DNA from: Paralithodes platypus
Lineage: Eukaryota > Arthropoda > Malacostraca > Decapoda > Lithodidae
DNA length: 64,000 bases
Reading direction: 5' to 3'
Assembly (NCBI GenBank): GCA_032716605.1
Contig: CM064539.1
Coordinates: forward strand, 784,590-848,589
Shown: piece after piece, positions 1-10,004 of the stretch
How the letters are laid out: each line of letters starts with the position of its first letter
Numbering within the stretch: the first letter of the stretch is position 1
Notes under the pieces: model-generated
Told to the model about the DNA's origin: nothing
Databases searched by the model: none
The model's input: only the letters and a program-made list of their open reading frames with translations
Position numbers and translations under genes: made by a program

Positions 1-26
1 ACCAGCCTTCGGCCAGGACATTCTTC

Positions 27-236
27 GGTAAGAGTCGTGTTATCGGGCGTACCACTACCGACATACAACATAAATCATCTATAAATACTTAACCTAACTA
101 AAAAGCCTAACCTAACCTAGTATTCTCATTACTACATGAATACTAGGTTAGCTTAGGTTGTTTGGTTAGGTTAATGTTTTCGAGAGGACTTATGCTGTAT
201 GTCGGTAGTGGTACGCCCGATAACACAACTCCTACC
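27..236. mobile_element. Foldback MITE, copy 1 (8-bp TSD)
   Basis: A 210-bp near-palindrome. The left arm begins GGTAAGAGTCGTGTTATCGG and the right arm, read on the minus strand, begins GGTAGGAGTTGTGTTATCGG; both continue into GCGTACCACTACCGACATAC. The insertion is flanked by a perfect 8-bp duplication, CATTCTTC (19-26 and 237-244). The loop side of each arm holds CCTAACC / GGTTAGG tracts. It has no coding capacity. It sits inside an older TTAA-MITE remnant, whose CCGGCCTTCGGCC and TCGAAAAATGTACAAA motifs lie on either side. A second copy is at 21034-21252. An 8-bp TSD points to a hAT- or P-like mobiliser, which is inference. Confidence 0.85.
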
Positions 237-244
237 CATTCTTC

Positions 245-671
245 TATCGAAAAATGTACAAATGCATCTTGAAAGTGGGTCTAGGGTTTTTTTTTTAAAG
301 ATTGGTGGAGGTTTATGGAGGAAACTAAACAAATATACATAAATGAGCAAATAAATAAGTCCATCCCTCTTTAAAAACTATCTTCATCGGTCTACCTCAA
401 CCAGTAGATCTCAACCAATGACAAATCAACCAGGGACCACCAAACTAGTGTCAATCTTTAGTACTATACCCTGTTCCAAATTGATAGACCAGAAATCGTG
501 AACCTTAACCTCTGTAACTCGACAAGGGCTAGAGCAAATGGGCTGTAACTTTCCACACCTATTCCCTGTTTGACACTTCCCAATTGGTATAAGTATTAGT
601 TCAATTACTCTATTCGTTTGTGAGTTATAGAGGTTAATGTTGAAGACTTTTGGCCTACTTATTTGGAACAG
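245..671. other. Intergenic, MITE remnant and short inverted repeat
   Basis: The first ~90 bases are the right part of a TTAA-MITE of the family at 15299 (TCGAAAAATGTACAAA, GGGTCTAGGG). The rest is AT-rich with no ORF. CCTGTTCCAAAT (about 480) and ATTTGGAACAGG (about 660) form an inverted pair of unknown significance that may mark a ~190-bp foldback. Confidence 0.5.
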
Positions 672-679
672 GGCATAAT

Positions 680-694
680 CAGTGGCGTAGCTAA

Positions 695-725
<31 letters not shown>

Positions 726-2389
726 CTGTTTGAAATCGCCCCCCGGGCCCCCAAGAGAAGGGGGCCCCCAAATGGATCTGAAAATAATATTAATTATACT
801 AATAGTATATACTGTATATATAAGTAATATTAATAATGAGTAAAATAAACACCATGTGTGTTTTCTGATTTAACCTCTTTCTTTTCTTCTATCCTGCGAC
901 GTCATGGGTATTTAAAATTAGAAAAATAACAATCACTCCATCAGTATTTATTTGGCGGTGCAAGGGGAAACATCGTCGCTCTCGCTCCTAGCCACTTGCT
1001 TAGGACGCACTGCCTATAGGTAGGCCTGATGATTATACTTTATATACATTACTATTGAGTTTGACAGTTGGTTAATATACTGTGTTTTTCGTAAGCATGT
1101 GTAAAGGAATAATAAGATATAGCCTAAGTTGACAACAAGAAACATGGTGATTGTTAGTAAGTTGAGTGTATAATCGAAGATTCGGCCTACATACAATTAT
1201 ATATAAATATAGGAACCAAATATTTCGGTAATATTTTCTTTTTCGTGAACTGTAATGGTCAAATCGATAGCTATATTTCATAGATAACCTATGTACTTAA
1301 CCTTGTGAGAAAGTTGAGTGGTATCGAAGATATTTGTAGAGTAGGCTAAACTTCTAAAGTGCTAAATATTTAGGCCTTGAAATTTGTAGGACTATGTTTT
1401 GGTCTCATATTTTGTTCTCGAACTGTAGGGGGCCTAACATAGCCTATACAATGTTTATGGTCTTACTAAACCTTAGCTTTATCGTGAAAAAGATGCATAG
1501 TCGTTTAATATTAGTTAATTAAGTATGGGTGCAATACATCAGCTAAAATAGAGCATAGAGAGGCAACATTAATGGTGTAGAGTGTAGGCTACCTTGGTTA
1601 GGCTATGAGCACTATGACTCATTCTTTCAAATTTAGACTGGATAACTTTTATTTATGCTACCATACGCCTTCCATATAGGCTATAGGCTATGGTGGCTGT
1701 ACATATCAAGCCCAGGAACTGTGAAATAAGAAGGAACACAGTTGTGAGCATTGAATACTCGTTTGTAGGTTAATCTAGCCCTTTGGCTGGTTCAGGGTCA
1801 GGTGCAAACGTTGGTAAGCTTTCTAACAAGTTACTGGGGTTCTCAAGAAGAGGCCCCCAGTATTGAGATTTGAGGTAATGCATAGCTTGATTAGGCCTAC
1901 CAATGACGCCTATTTTAACTCCCTAACGCCAGTGGTGGGGTTGAAATAATATTTTAATGTTATCACGTTTCATGTACATTATTATTTTTTATTATTTTAT
2001 TAGTATTATATTTTATATTCTTATTTCAGACATGCCTAATGAACGACAAAGAGACAGAGTTCATCAAAGTGGTATATGTTTTACAGTATTGTACCATCCA
2101 TTGTACATGTATTCCTAATCCATTAGATAACGGTGATATAATAATTAATTGTATATTAAATTATTACCAGTACCCCACTATTGAGTCATGGATATCGTCA
2201 AAATGCACCTAGGTAGCATTATTATTCTAAAATTTTCTCGGGGGGGCTTACAGCGCCCCCCCGAACCCCCCAGCTAATTAGGCTCGCTTCGCTCGCCACC
2301 CCCACCCCCTTCTATAATAAGCAAACCATGGAGGGGGCCCCTCCAGGCACCAAGCCCCCTGGGCCTCCAAATCTCTAGCTACGCCCCTG
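680..2389. mobile_element. Non-autonomous hAT transposon, 1.7 kb
   Basis: Termini are CAGTGGCGTAGCTAAG on the left and, read inwards on the minus strand, CAGGGGCGTAGCTAGAG on the right. Both match the CAGNGGCGTAGCTA ends typical of hAT elements. A perfect 8-bp target duplication GGCATAAT lies at 672-679 and 2390-2397. A pure G run (about 695-725) starts right after the left terminus, and a C/G-rich block near 2240-2370 mirrors it. The interior is AT-rich. No open frame resembles a transposase, so it needed one in trans. Confidence 0.88.
695..725 (+). repeat. Poly(G) run of about 31
   Basis: Uninterrupted G homopolymer inside the left subterminal region of the hAT element. Its length may be affected by assembly. 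Confidence 0.9.
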
Positions 2390-2609
2390 GGCATAATCTA
2401 ACTGTACCTAACATGCGTTGAGTTGGGTACTGGTTGAACTGTTCTAGCCTACTGGTTGAGTTGGCGGGTCACCCTCTCCATCAACCCTCTTACACCCACA
2501 ACTCCTTCCGAAACCAAATGGTATCGTCTAATAATGGTATGATTAAAATGAAATAATTCGCCATGGTCTACAGTAAAGGTTAATTGAATGGCCAGGGAGT
2601 GTATAAAAG

Positions 2610-3115
2610 GGCAGCATAGTGGTGGTGATGGGGGGGGGGGGTATAGGGGTGACTGGGGTGTGGTGGAGTAGGGGGTGGTGGTCGGGGGGGGGGGGGGTGA
2701 GGTAGGATAGAGTCACTGGGGTGTGGTGGGGGAGAGGGTAGGGTAGGGGGTAGTGGGATAGTATGGGGTCACTGAGGGATGGTTCGGGTTTTATGGGATG
2801 TGGTGAGACTGAGGGGTGGTGGTGGAGCTAGGTTGCATACGGTGCGGTGTGGTGTAAAGCAACTTGGCGATGGTGGGGTAGGGTAAGGTCACTGAGGGAT
2901 GGTGGGGTAGGGTAGAGTCACTGGGGGGTGGTGGGATAGTATGAGGTCAATGAGGGATGGTTGGGGTGTTATGGGATGTGGTGAGGCTGAGGGGTGGTGG
3001 TGGTGGAGTAAGGTGGGATACGGTGGGGTGTGAAGCATCTTGGGGATGGTGGGGTAGTGTAAGGTCACTGAGGGATGGTGGGGTAGGGTAGAGTCACTAG
3101 AGTATGGTGGGAGTG
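2610..3115 (+). repeat. G-rich degenerate minisatellite
   Basis: Repeated modules such as GGTCACTGAGGGATGGT, GGGTAGGGTAGAGTCACT and GGGATGTGGTGAGGCTGAGG recur in the same order at least twice (about 2700-2860 and 2890-3060). The + strand is almost free of C and rich in GGG tracts. The long open frame on the opposite strand follows from this composition and is not a gene. Confidence 0.8.
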
Positions 3116-3695
3116 AATAAACAAAGGAGTACAACAAACAACAATTATCCATAAGGCTGTAAATGAACCACACACAACGATGTCTTACCTAGAGACACAC
3201 GGAAGGCAGGGTAGGGTCGAGTTCATCACGTCCGTTCACTCCTACTACCTCTCCCTAACTGACGATGGTGGACTCGAACCATATTTTTCTTACAGCTAAT
3301 GTCATCTTCCGTTCCTCCCAGTCTTCACAAACACGCACACACGCACACAAAACCACGAAAAACACAAAACAGTAAGACAATTCCTGCGAAGATACCGGCG
3401 ACAAGAGACGGTGAACTTGTGAGAGTGGCGGAGTGAGTTGTGAAGGGTGGGAGGGAGGGAGTGAGGGATGCCAACATTACTGTACAATATTATCTCATCA
3501 ATAACTCCTTACCTGCACTTCAATATAGTTAGGCAAAAAATTTAATGAAGAGTATACTAATAGGACATACATATTTAACGTGACTGGGCTATCGTATACA
3601 TGAGAATTATACACTAGGCTTATGAGAGTAATTTACGATAATGTTGGTACACCTGTTCAGCTGGACACGCTCATGGCAATAACCCACCTGTAGAG
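3116..3695. other. Intergenic, no gene seen
   Basis: No ORF with recognisable protein sequence, no inverted termini and no RNA motif was found. There is a short A/C-rich stretch near 3325-3370 and a G-rich stretch near 3430-3470. Confidence 0.5.
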
Positions 3696-4010
3696 GTTGA
3701 CATGGATACGAGGACACATGCCCGGATTGTCGGGCGGGCTAGTTGCGGACTTTGGGACAGGGAGCTACGGGTGCTGTTGTTACAGACGACCATGGGGAGA
3801 TACAGATGGGATTCGTGCCCCCAGCCTTGGAGTCGACACCCCCTGCGGAAACTCGATGTCTCGCTGGCCAGGCTGCGTATTGGACACACTGCGCTGTCAG
3901 CACACCTGTTCCGACTCCGCATGATACGGTGCCCGGACTGTCGCTGGTGTGGACAGCCCGAAACCCCTGAGCATCTGGTGGAGGAGTGTCCGCGGTTCTA
4001 TAGTTATTAT
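3696..4010 (+). pseudogene. LINE ORF2 C-terminal fragment, zinc-knuckle region
   Basis: The frame starting near 3702 encodes 'LARLRIGHTALSAHLFRL' followed by a CPDCxWCG...EHLVEECPRF module. This is the GHT-to-CCHC C-terminal region that follows RNase H or the RT tail in I-, R1- and Jockey-type non-LTR retrotransposons. The Cys/His ligands C-P-x-C, C-G, E-H and C-P are all visible. The fragment is 5'-truncated. It breaks off at a SINE-like repeat (from about 4004) and resumes at about 4460 with the 3' end of the same element. Clade assignment is inference. Confidence 0.7.
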
Positions 4011-4450
4011 GTTCCTTCCAACAACCAACTATACTCCTAAAATCGATTAATGAAATTTACAGTACATACACATGTGGCAGTCCGTGGATTCGAATCCAGG
4101 ATGCTCACACCGAAAATCAACACCTTATGCATCGCACCACGAAGACAGTTAAAGAATGGTGGACACTGCCTACGATTTATTATGCAACTTCGAATCCTGC
4201 ATATCAATCTAAGCATGTACACACATCCCAACTGCAACTCACGTAGGCTATCCATATGTGAATGGAAAGAGCAATTAATTGGGCCTTAACCACTAGGGAA
4301 GTCCTCTCGATAAATTACCCCTGAACCAATATCAATTATTATGTTCCTTCCAACAACCAACTATACTCCTAAAATCGATTAATGAAATTTACATACACAT
4401 GTGGCAGTCCGTGGATTCGAATCCAGGATGCTCACACCGAAAATCAACAC
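4004..4450 (-). mobile_element. tRNA-like SINE, 1.3 tandem copies
   Basis: On the minus strand the repeat has a tRNA-like head with a B-box-like GATTCGAATCC and a degenerate A box (TGGTGCGATGC). The block beginning TTATGTTCCTTCCAACAACC occurs at about 4007 and again at about 4338, so the head region is partly duplicated. A related copy lies at 52440-52755. It interrupts a LINE 3' end, which resumes at about 4460. Confidence 0.65.
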
Positions 4451-4454
4451 CTTC

Positions 4455-4700
4455 ACAGGGTCAAACTTAGGGACTCGGTTCGCCGTTTGTCGTCTCAGGT
4501 GTTCAGCTTAGGGCTATTGTTGGGCCGCGGTGTCCAGGATGCGGATGTGTGTTCTCAGCTCTCTCGTGCCTTATGTGTCTTCCTCTTGGCGACACATGTT
4601 GCCGACATAGTTTAAGATCCCACTGACGGTTAGTCTTCTAGGGCCAAGCAGGTGGCATCCACCCGAAGGCCCTTTAATAACAACAACAACAACAACAACC
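4455..4700 (+). pseudogene. LINE 3' end with (CAA)n tail
   Basis: The frame ending TAG/TAA near 4610 reads 'LLLGRGVQDADVCSQLSRAL', which resembles the extreme C terminus of LINE ORF2 after the zinc module. It is followed by a ~60-bp 3' UTR and a simple AACAAC tail (about 4676-4699). It is the continuation of the fragment at 3696-4010, separated by the SINE insertion. Confidence 0.6.
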
Positions 4701-5329
4701 CACCTTATGTTGCTGTCTCATCATTTATAAGCTGAGTTAAAGGCCATAGGATATAAAGTTCCTTAACCAGTAGAGAACCTATGCACATAAATAAATATGT
4801 TTTTATCATAATTAAATCTCTATTAATTTACATTTCTTAATTACAATCAATGTAGGATAAAGTAGCACATTATGTAACACGGCACCAGTATCCTAGCCAG
4901 ACGCGCGGTTTCGATTCCATCTACATATGTCACGGTTCAAAATCCTTCGATAATGAGCTTGGTATACTGGGCAAGATGAACTATTTATATACTAATTGAG
5001 CGATGGGTAACGAAACACTGATAATCGGGAGGCATAGGATAAGAGAAAACGAAATATACGTGATAGTTGGAGGCTAAACTAAAGATATTTATTATCCGCA
5101 CTATTAACCATCTTATTAGTGCGACTGTAGTGTGTGTGTCTATAGGATTTAAAAAGAAACAATGGGAATAACAATTTAGCTTCAGTTCAGATTATCTATC
5201 GACCTGTTGCTATTATCAAACGAATTTAATATGTTAACCCATTAGTACTGGTGACATACTTTTTATCATATTTTGGAAACTATTAGACGATTTTATTCAG
5301 GTTAGGAAGGATGTCTACCCATTCAAAGG

Positions 5330-5330
<1 letters not shown>
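4701..5330. other. Intergenic, MITE scraps
   Basis: AT-rich with no gene. About 5238-5310 carries one arm of the palindromic family described at 20024 (TTAACCC, AGACGATTTTATTCAGGTTA). CTTATTAGTGCGACTGTA near 5112 matches the end of the TA-flanked MITE at 21907. Confidence 0.5.
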
Positions 5331-5333
<3 letters not shown>

Positions 5334-5370
<37 letters not shown>

Positions 5371-5660
5371 AGGTAAGGCGTATGATAACTATATATGGTG
5401 TGATTTAATTAGTCCTAACAGCACGGTGGGGTTTGACACCACCAATTTCTAGCTCTAATGCAGGTGTGTGTGTGTGTGTGTGTGTTAGAGGGAGATTTAC
5501 TTATCTTTGCATAGTTACACTAACCACGCAGACCTAACGATCCAAACGAGGTGGTCAGGGCATATTTTTTAGCAGAGACAGCAAGACCCTAAGTAAAAGA
5601 AAAGTAGAAGACAAGGGTAGAACAGAGAGAGAGAGAGAGGCTTAATTAGTGGTATCAGCA
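5334..5660. repeat. GA and TG microsatellites
   Basis: (GA)n at about 5334-5367, (TG)n at about 5466-5485 and (GA)n at about 5625-5639. The sequence between them has no coding signal. Confidence 0.85.
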
Positions 5661-5734
5661 GGTGGGGTCTGATACTACCATGTCTCGCCTTAAGGGGGTA
5701 GTGCTTGGTTTTTGGTCTATATATGTATATATGT

Positions 5735-6075
5735 TACTAGCAGGGGTACCCGGCGTTGCCCGGGTAATCACCATAATCACCATACTACTACTACCATAAT
5801 CACCATCATCAATCCCATAATCACCGGCCTCGACCTCCCTGTGCCTCATTAAACGGCGACCTCGATTTCGGCCGCTAAATGACCTCCTATTTTGGATCTG
5901 ACCTCATCCGTACCCACATTTTGGGGGGCTGCGAACAACTTCGTTCCATACACCTTTTCGATCGGAGGCCTTCTGCCCCAAACGGCCATTTCTTTTATTT
6001 CGCGCCCATTTTCTCCGTCCCTTTCACCCTGGGGAATTCTATTTTTTCACTAAAACCTGCCTAGGGACCCCCTTA
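5735..6075. other. Repeat-like sequence, no gene
   Basis: Starts with ACTAGCAGGGGTACCCGGCG, resembling a terminal motif seen on dispersed arthropod repeats. CACCAT trinucleotide tracts follow, then about 200 bases of unique sequence. No protein similarity is recognised. Confidence 0.35.
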
Positions 6076-6134
6076 CTATGCCTACCAAGTATGAACGCTC
6101 TAGCTTAAAAAATGTGGCCATGCATAAAGAACAG

Positions 6135-6167
<33 letters not shown>

Positions 6168-6380
6168 GTCAATCGAAAATATTATATAGATAATAATAAT
6201 AATAAATAATAAATATAATATAAAATCAACACAATAATAATAATAAAGCGGGTTTGTGTTTTCCTATGTGTATGAAGGAGACAAAAGGCAGGTTGCCTGT
6301 AACGAGTAGCTCCCCAAAAGCCGCAAGAGTGACAGGGCCGAATTCAAAGGACGTTGACTGGACACACGAAGTTTAACGGT

Positions 6381-6747
6381 CTAAGGGGAGAAAGATAGTT
6401 TTTCTGGACCCCCTTCTCCCTAATGTTTAGCCCCACTAGTTTTGAGATTATAAGATGTTCGGCCCATTAGTTTGTCGATTTTAACACCTTTCGCCCCATT
6501 TCGTTGTCAATTTTAAGACCATTCGTGCCATTTAGGTGTCGATATTTCCTGGCGAGCAATAGCGAGCCTGCAATTTTGAGAGGAACCGGCCCTCGGCCGG
6601 GAAATTTTTCTACCGAAAAAATTACAAATTTATCTTGGTGGGTCTAGGGGGTGTTTTTCTAATCTTGATGGAGGTCTAGGGAGGAAACTAAACAAATATA
6701 TGAATAAATGAATTAATAGACCCAACAAACGGTCAGTCTCCCCTTAA
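6381..6747. mobile_element. TTAA-flanked MITE, family B
   Basis: Left end TAAGGGGAGAAAG and right end TCTCCCCTTAA. Inside are the family landmarks TGGCGAGCAATAGCGAGCC, CTACCGAAAAAATTAC and GGGTCTAGGG. The upstream sequence (6260-6380) matches the 3' region of the minus-strand LINE at 15650-18550, so the MITE sits in or beside a scrap of that LINE. Confidence 0.7.
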
Positions 6748-6845
6748 CACACACACACACACACATACATATATACACACACACTCTCTCTCTCTCCCCC
6801 CCCCCCCCCTATCTAATTATCACTCACACACACACACATACACAC
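6748..6845. repeat. CA/CT/C compound microsatellite
   Basis: (CA)n, then (CT)n, then a C run, then (CA)n. Confidence 0.9.
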
Positions 6846-6982
6846 ACACAGCCCGTAGCCTAGCTCTCGTCTCACACACGAGGGGTCGGGGGTTCAATCC
6901 CCCGACCGGACCGGGCGGAGACAAATTGGGCTTGTCTCCTTTCATGTGTTAGCCTCAGTTCACCTAGCTGTAAATAGGTACC
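6846..6982 (+). mobile_element. tRNA-derived decapod-type SINE, 5' part
   Basis: A tRNA-like head has an A-box-like TAGCCTAGCTC, a good B box (GGTTCAATCCC) and a hairpin GGGGGTTCAATCCCCC. The body contains TTCACCTAGCTGTAAATAGG followed by TACCTGG, a core I recognise from abundant decapod SINEs. It ends abruptly where the LINE at 6983 begins. Confidence 0.75.
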
Positions 6983-8854
6983 TGGAATAAGTGGACGACG
7001 TTGTGACGTCCCATCTGGGGTTGGCAAAAATGGTACAAGGCGAGATGGGTATCATATGGGCTTCATCCATTCCACCATTAAAATCTCCGACTGGCAATCT
7101 TGTAAGTGACCCACGAGGTAAAGCTAACCTTCTTGCAGATATTTTCTCCACCAACTCAACCTTAGATGACATAAATCAAGATGTCCCTGTACTTAATTTT
7201 AATTCACCTGAAATTCCCTCACTTAAGATCCACACCAGACATGTCAAAACTATTTTGCAGAATCTCTCAGTAGATAAGGCTCCTGGTCCAGATGAAATTC
7301 CTCCAATAGTACTTAAGAATTGCTCCTTGGTGCTCGCTCCTGTATTGGCAAAATTTTTCCGTCTGTGTACTCATACCTCATGCTTCCCAGTACCCTGGAA
7401 AGAAGCAAACATCCATCCAGTTCCTAAAAAAGGTGCCTCTTCAGATCCATCAAACTACAGACCAATAGCTATAACTTCCACTCTTGGCAAAGTTTTTGAA
7501 ATTATATTAAATAATCACATAATTAAGCATCTGGAGAATAATAAATTAATCAGTGATAGGCAATATGGTTTTAGACGATGTCGATCAACTGCAGACATTC
7601 TTTGCCTTCTTACGCATCAAATCAACCAAGCTACAGACCAACATGGTGAAACACATACAATAGCACTGGATATATCAAAGGCATTTGATAGAGTCTGGCA
7701 TCAATCCTTATTGTCGAAGATGTCACACTACGGCCTTGCATCATTAGTTCCACTAATTTCTTCTTATCTTCATAACAGAAAAATACGTGTAATGGTAGAT
7801 GGCCTTTATTCTCAATTTCACTCAATAAATGCTGGTGTTCCCCAGGGATCAGTTTTGGCCCCAACTCTGTTCCTCATTCATATCAATGATCTCATATCTA
7901 CCACTCATAATCCAATACATTCCTACGCAGATGACTCAACACTCCACAGTTCCTTCACATTTACCAATTCTTTCACCCAACCCGATCTTATAAATTCAAA
8001 AATAAACACTGCAATTTCTCTGAACCAGGACCTTTCTAGAATTAATGAATGGGGACAAGAGAATCTAGTTTCCTTTAATGCACAGAAAACCAAGTACATT
8101 CAATTTTCTAACCGACAGAATCTCACTGACTCCCATATATTTTTTAATGATGTAAATATTCCCACTTCCCCTAGTATTGACATTCTCGGTGTAACATTAA
8201 CTACTAACTTGAGCTGGACACATTATGTTAGAAGCATTGCTAAGAATGCCTCTAAAAAACTGGGACTCCTGTACAGAGTTCGAGAATTCTTCACTGACGA
8301 GCAGTTGGCCGTAATATATAAAAGTCATGTGCGCTCTCAGATGGATTACTGTTCACCTCTGTGGGGTGGAAGTGGAGTGGTTGCATTGAGGCAGTTGGAC
8401 AAAATTCAAAATAAAGCTATTAGATTAATCAATAACCCTGCAATCACACAGGACCTTCCTACATTAGCCATACGAAGAAACGTTGCATCCCTTGCATTAT
8501 TCTACAGATATTTTCACAGCAATTGTTCCGAGGAACTTGCTTCAATTGTGCCGCCTCTCCACATCTTTCCCCGTAGAACTAGGGCAGCTGAGAGCGCCCA
8601 TGAATTTACACTTTCTCCTCCACAATGCAGAACTTCTGCTTATCAGAATTCATTTATCCCCAGAGCTACTACTCTTTGGAATTCACTTCCCTCGAATTGC
8701 TTTCCACAAACTTACAATCAACAAATGTTTAAATCCAGTTGTTACAAACATTTTATGAATGGAGGATGCCTTTAGGCACATGGACCTTTTTGTTTTATCT
8801 GTGTTTTTCCTTCCTCCGTTCATTGTCTCTTAAAAAAAAAAAAAAAAAAAAAAA
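6983..8854 (+). mobile_element. 5'-truncated poly(A) LINE, Jockey-like
   Basis: A LINE segment with one long open frame, a short 3' UTR (8776-8831) and a poly(A) tail (about 8832-8854). It inserted into or next to the SINE at 6846. A second copy of the same family, with nearly identical protein sequence, lies on the minus strand at 34943-36259. Near-identity of the two copies implies recent activity. Confidence 0.88.
6991..8775 (+). CDS. LINE reverse transcriptase (ORF2 C-terminal part)
   Basis: 594 residues with a complete RT domain: KAPGPDEIPP near 96-105, NYRPIAITS near 155-163, QYGFRRCRST near 191-200, catalytic 'ALDISKAFD' with Asp227, 'AGVPQGSVLAP' near 281-291, and SYADDSTLH with the catalytic pair Asp314-Asp315. 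The thumb and C-terminal tail continue to the stop without interruption. The N-terminal endonuclease and ORF1 are absent, so this is a 5'-truncated copy. The first Met is simply the first in the open frame; sequence upstream of 6983 is SINE, so the natural start is missing. All RT catalytic residues are present, but a truncated copy is unlikely to be autonomous. Clade (Jockey group) is inferred from motif flavour and the poly(A) tail. Confidence 0.85.
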   Translation: MDDVVTSHLGLAKMVQGEMGIIWASSIPPLKSPTGNLVSDPRGKANLLADIFSTNSTLDDINQDVPVLNFNSPEIPSLKIHTRHVKTILQNLSVDKAPGPDEIPPIVLKNCSLVLAPVLAKFFRLCTHTSCFPVPWKEANIHPVPKKGASSDPSNYRPIAITSTLGKVFEIILNNHIIKHLENNKLISDRQYGFRRCRSTADILCLLTHQINQATDQHGETHTIALDISKAFDRVWHQSLLSKMSHYGLASLVPLISSYLHNRKIRVMVDGLYSQFHSINAGVPQGSVLAPTLFLIHINDLISTTHNPIHSYADDSTLHSSFTFTNSFTQPDLINSKINTAISLNQDLSRINEWGQENLVSFNAQKTKYIQFSNRQNLTDSHIFFNDVNIPTSPSIDILGVTLTTNLSWTHYVRSIAKNASKKLGLLYRVREFFTDEQLAVIYKSHVRSQMDYCSPLWGGSGVVALRQLDKIQNKAIRLINNPAITQDLPTLAIRRNVASLALFYRYFHSNCSEELASIVPPLHIFPRRTRAAESAHEFTLSPPQCRTSAYQNSFIPRATTLWNSLPSNCFPQTYNQQMFKSSCYKHFMNGGCL

Positions 8855-9094
8855 ATATGGTTCACCTAAGCTGATGGCTACCTAAGCCTTCGGGCGAGAC
8901 GGTACCGTCTATAGTGAGAATGGTACCATACAGATCCACCCTAAGCCTTCGTTTCCGATGTCGCCAATTGGCTAAAAATACAGACTACACACACATCCAC
9001 AGCCATTCCAACGATACATATAACACCTACACATATAGGAGGCGGGAAATAACGAGCATGCTCACTCCCGCAATACAACTAGAGTAAGTACACA

Positions 9095-9171
9095 CTACTA
9101 TTGAACCTCACTATACCGGTACATTTATAAACTTGCCCCCAGCTCCTAATATTGTTGAGGACAGTGACCAG

Positions 9172-9208
<37 letters not shown>

Positions 9209-9337
9209 AACACACACACACACACACTACTATTGAACCTCACTATACCGGTACATTTATAAACTTGCCCCCAGCTCCTAATATTGTTGAGGACAGTGAC
9301 CAGAACACACACACATACACACACACACACAACACAC

Positions 9338-9369
<32 letters not shown>

Positions 9370-9960
9370 ACACACTACTATTGAACCTCACTATACCGGT
9401 ACATTTATAAACTTGCCCCAGCTCCTAATATTGTTGAGGACAGTGACCAGAACACACACACATACACACACACACACACATACACACTACTATTGAACCT
9501 CACTATACCGGTACATTTATAAACTTGCCCCAGCTCCTAATATTGTTGAGGACAGTGACCAGAACACACACACATACACACACACACACACATACACACT
9601 ACTATTGAACCTCACTATACCGGTACATTTATAAACTTGCCCCAGCTCCTAATATTGTTGAGGACAGTGACCAGAACACACACACATACACACACACACA
9701 ACACACACACACACACAACACACTACTATTGAACCTCACTATACTGGTACATTTATAAACTTGCCCCAGCTTCTAATATTGTTGAGGACAGTGACCAGAA
9801 CACACACACATACACACACACACACACATACATACACACACACACACACACACTACTATTGAACCTCACTATACCGGTACATTTATAAACTTGCCCCCAG
9901 CTCCTAATATTGTTGAGGACAGTGACCAGAACACACACACACACACACACACATACACAA
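9095..9960 (+). repeat. Tandem array, 7 units of 111-149 bp
   Basis: Seven copies of a unit made of a conserved ~85-bp block (TACTATTGAACCTCACTATA, GGACAGTGACCAGAACAC) plus a variable (CA)n stretch. Starts are near 9095, 9226, 9375, 9486, 9598, 9722 and 9852. Unit length varies only through the CA part. Single-base differences (for example TACTGG for TACCGG in unit 6) show it is not a simple collapse artefact. No gene. Confidence 0.95.
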
Positions 9961-10004
9961 CACACACACAAATCTACTCAGTTTTTATGACAGAGTGTTT
10001 GACA

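Noticed and set aside
1014..1281. Small Tyr/Leu-rich proteins inside the hAT element
   Set aside because: Short frames in AT-rich DNA, no transposase motif and no homologous copy.
8870..8905. Continuation of the SINE core after the LINE at 6983
   Set aside because: GGTTCACCTAAGCTGATGGC only loosely resembles TTCACCTAGCTG and the rest does not align.
9095..9960. CRISPR-like array
   Set aside because: Repeats are 85 bp with low-complexity CA spacers in eukaryotic DNA. It is a minisatellite.
9079..9971. Cys/Val- and Thr/His-rich open frames
   Set aside because: Translations of CA/TG microsatellites.
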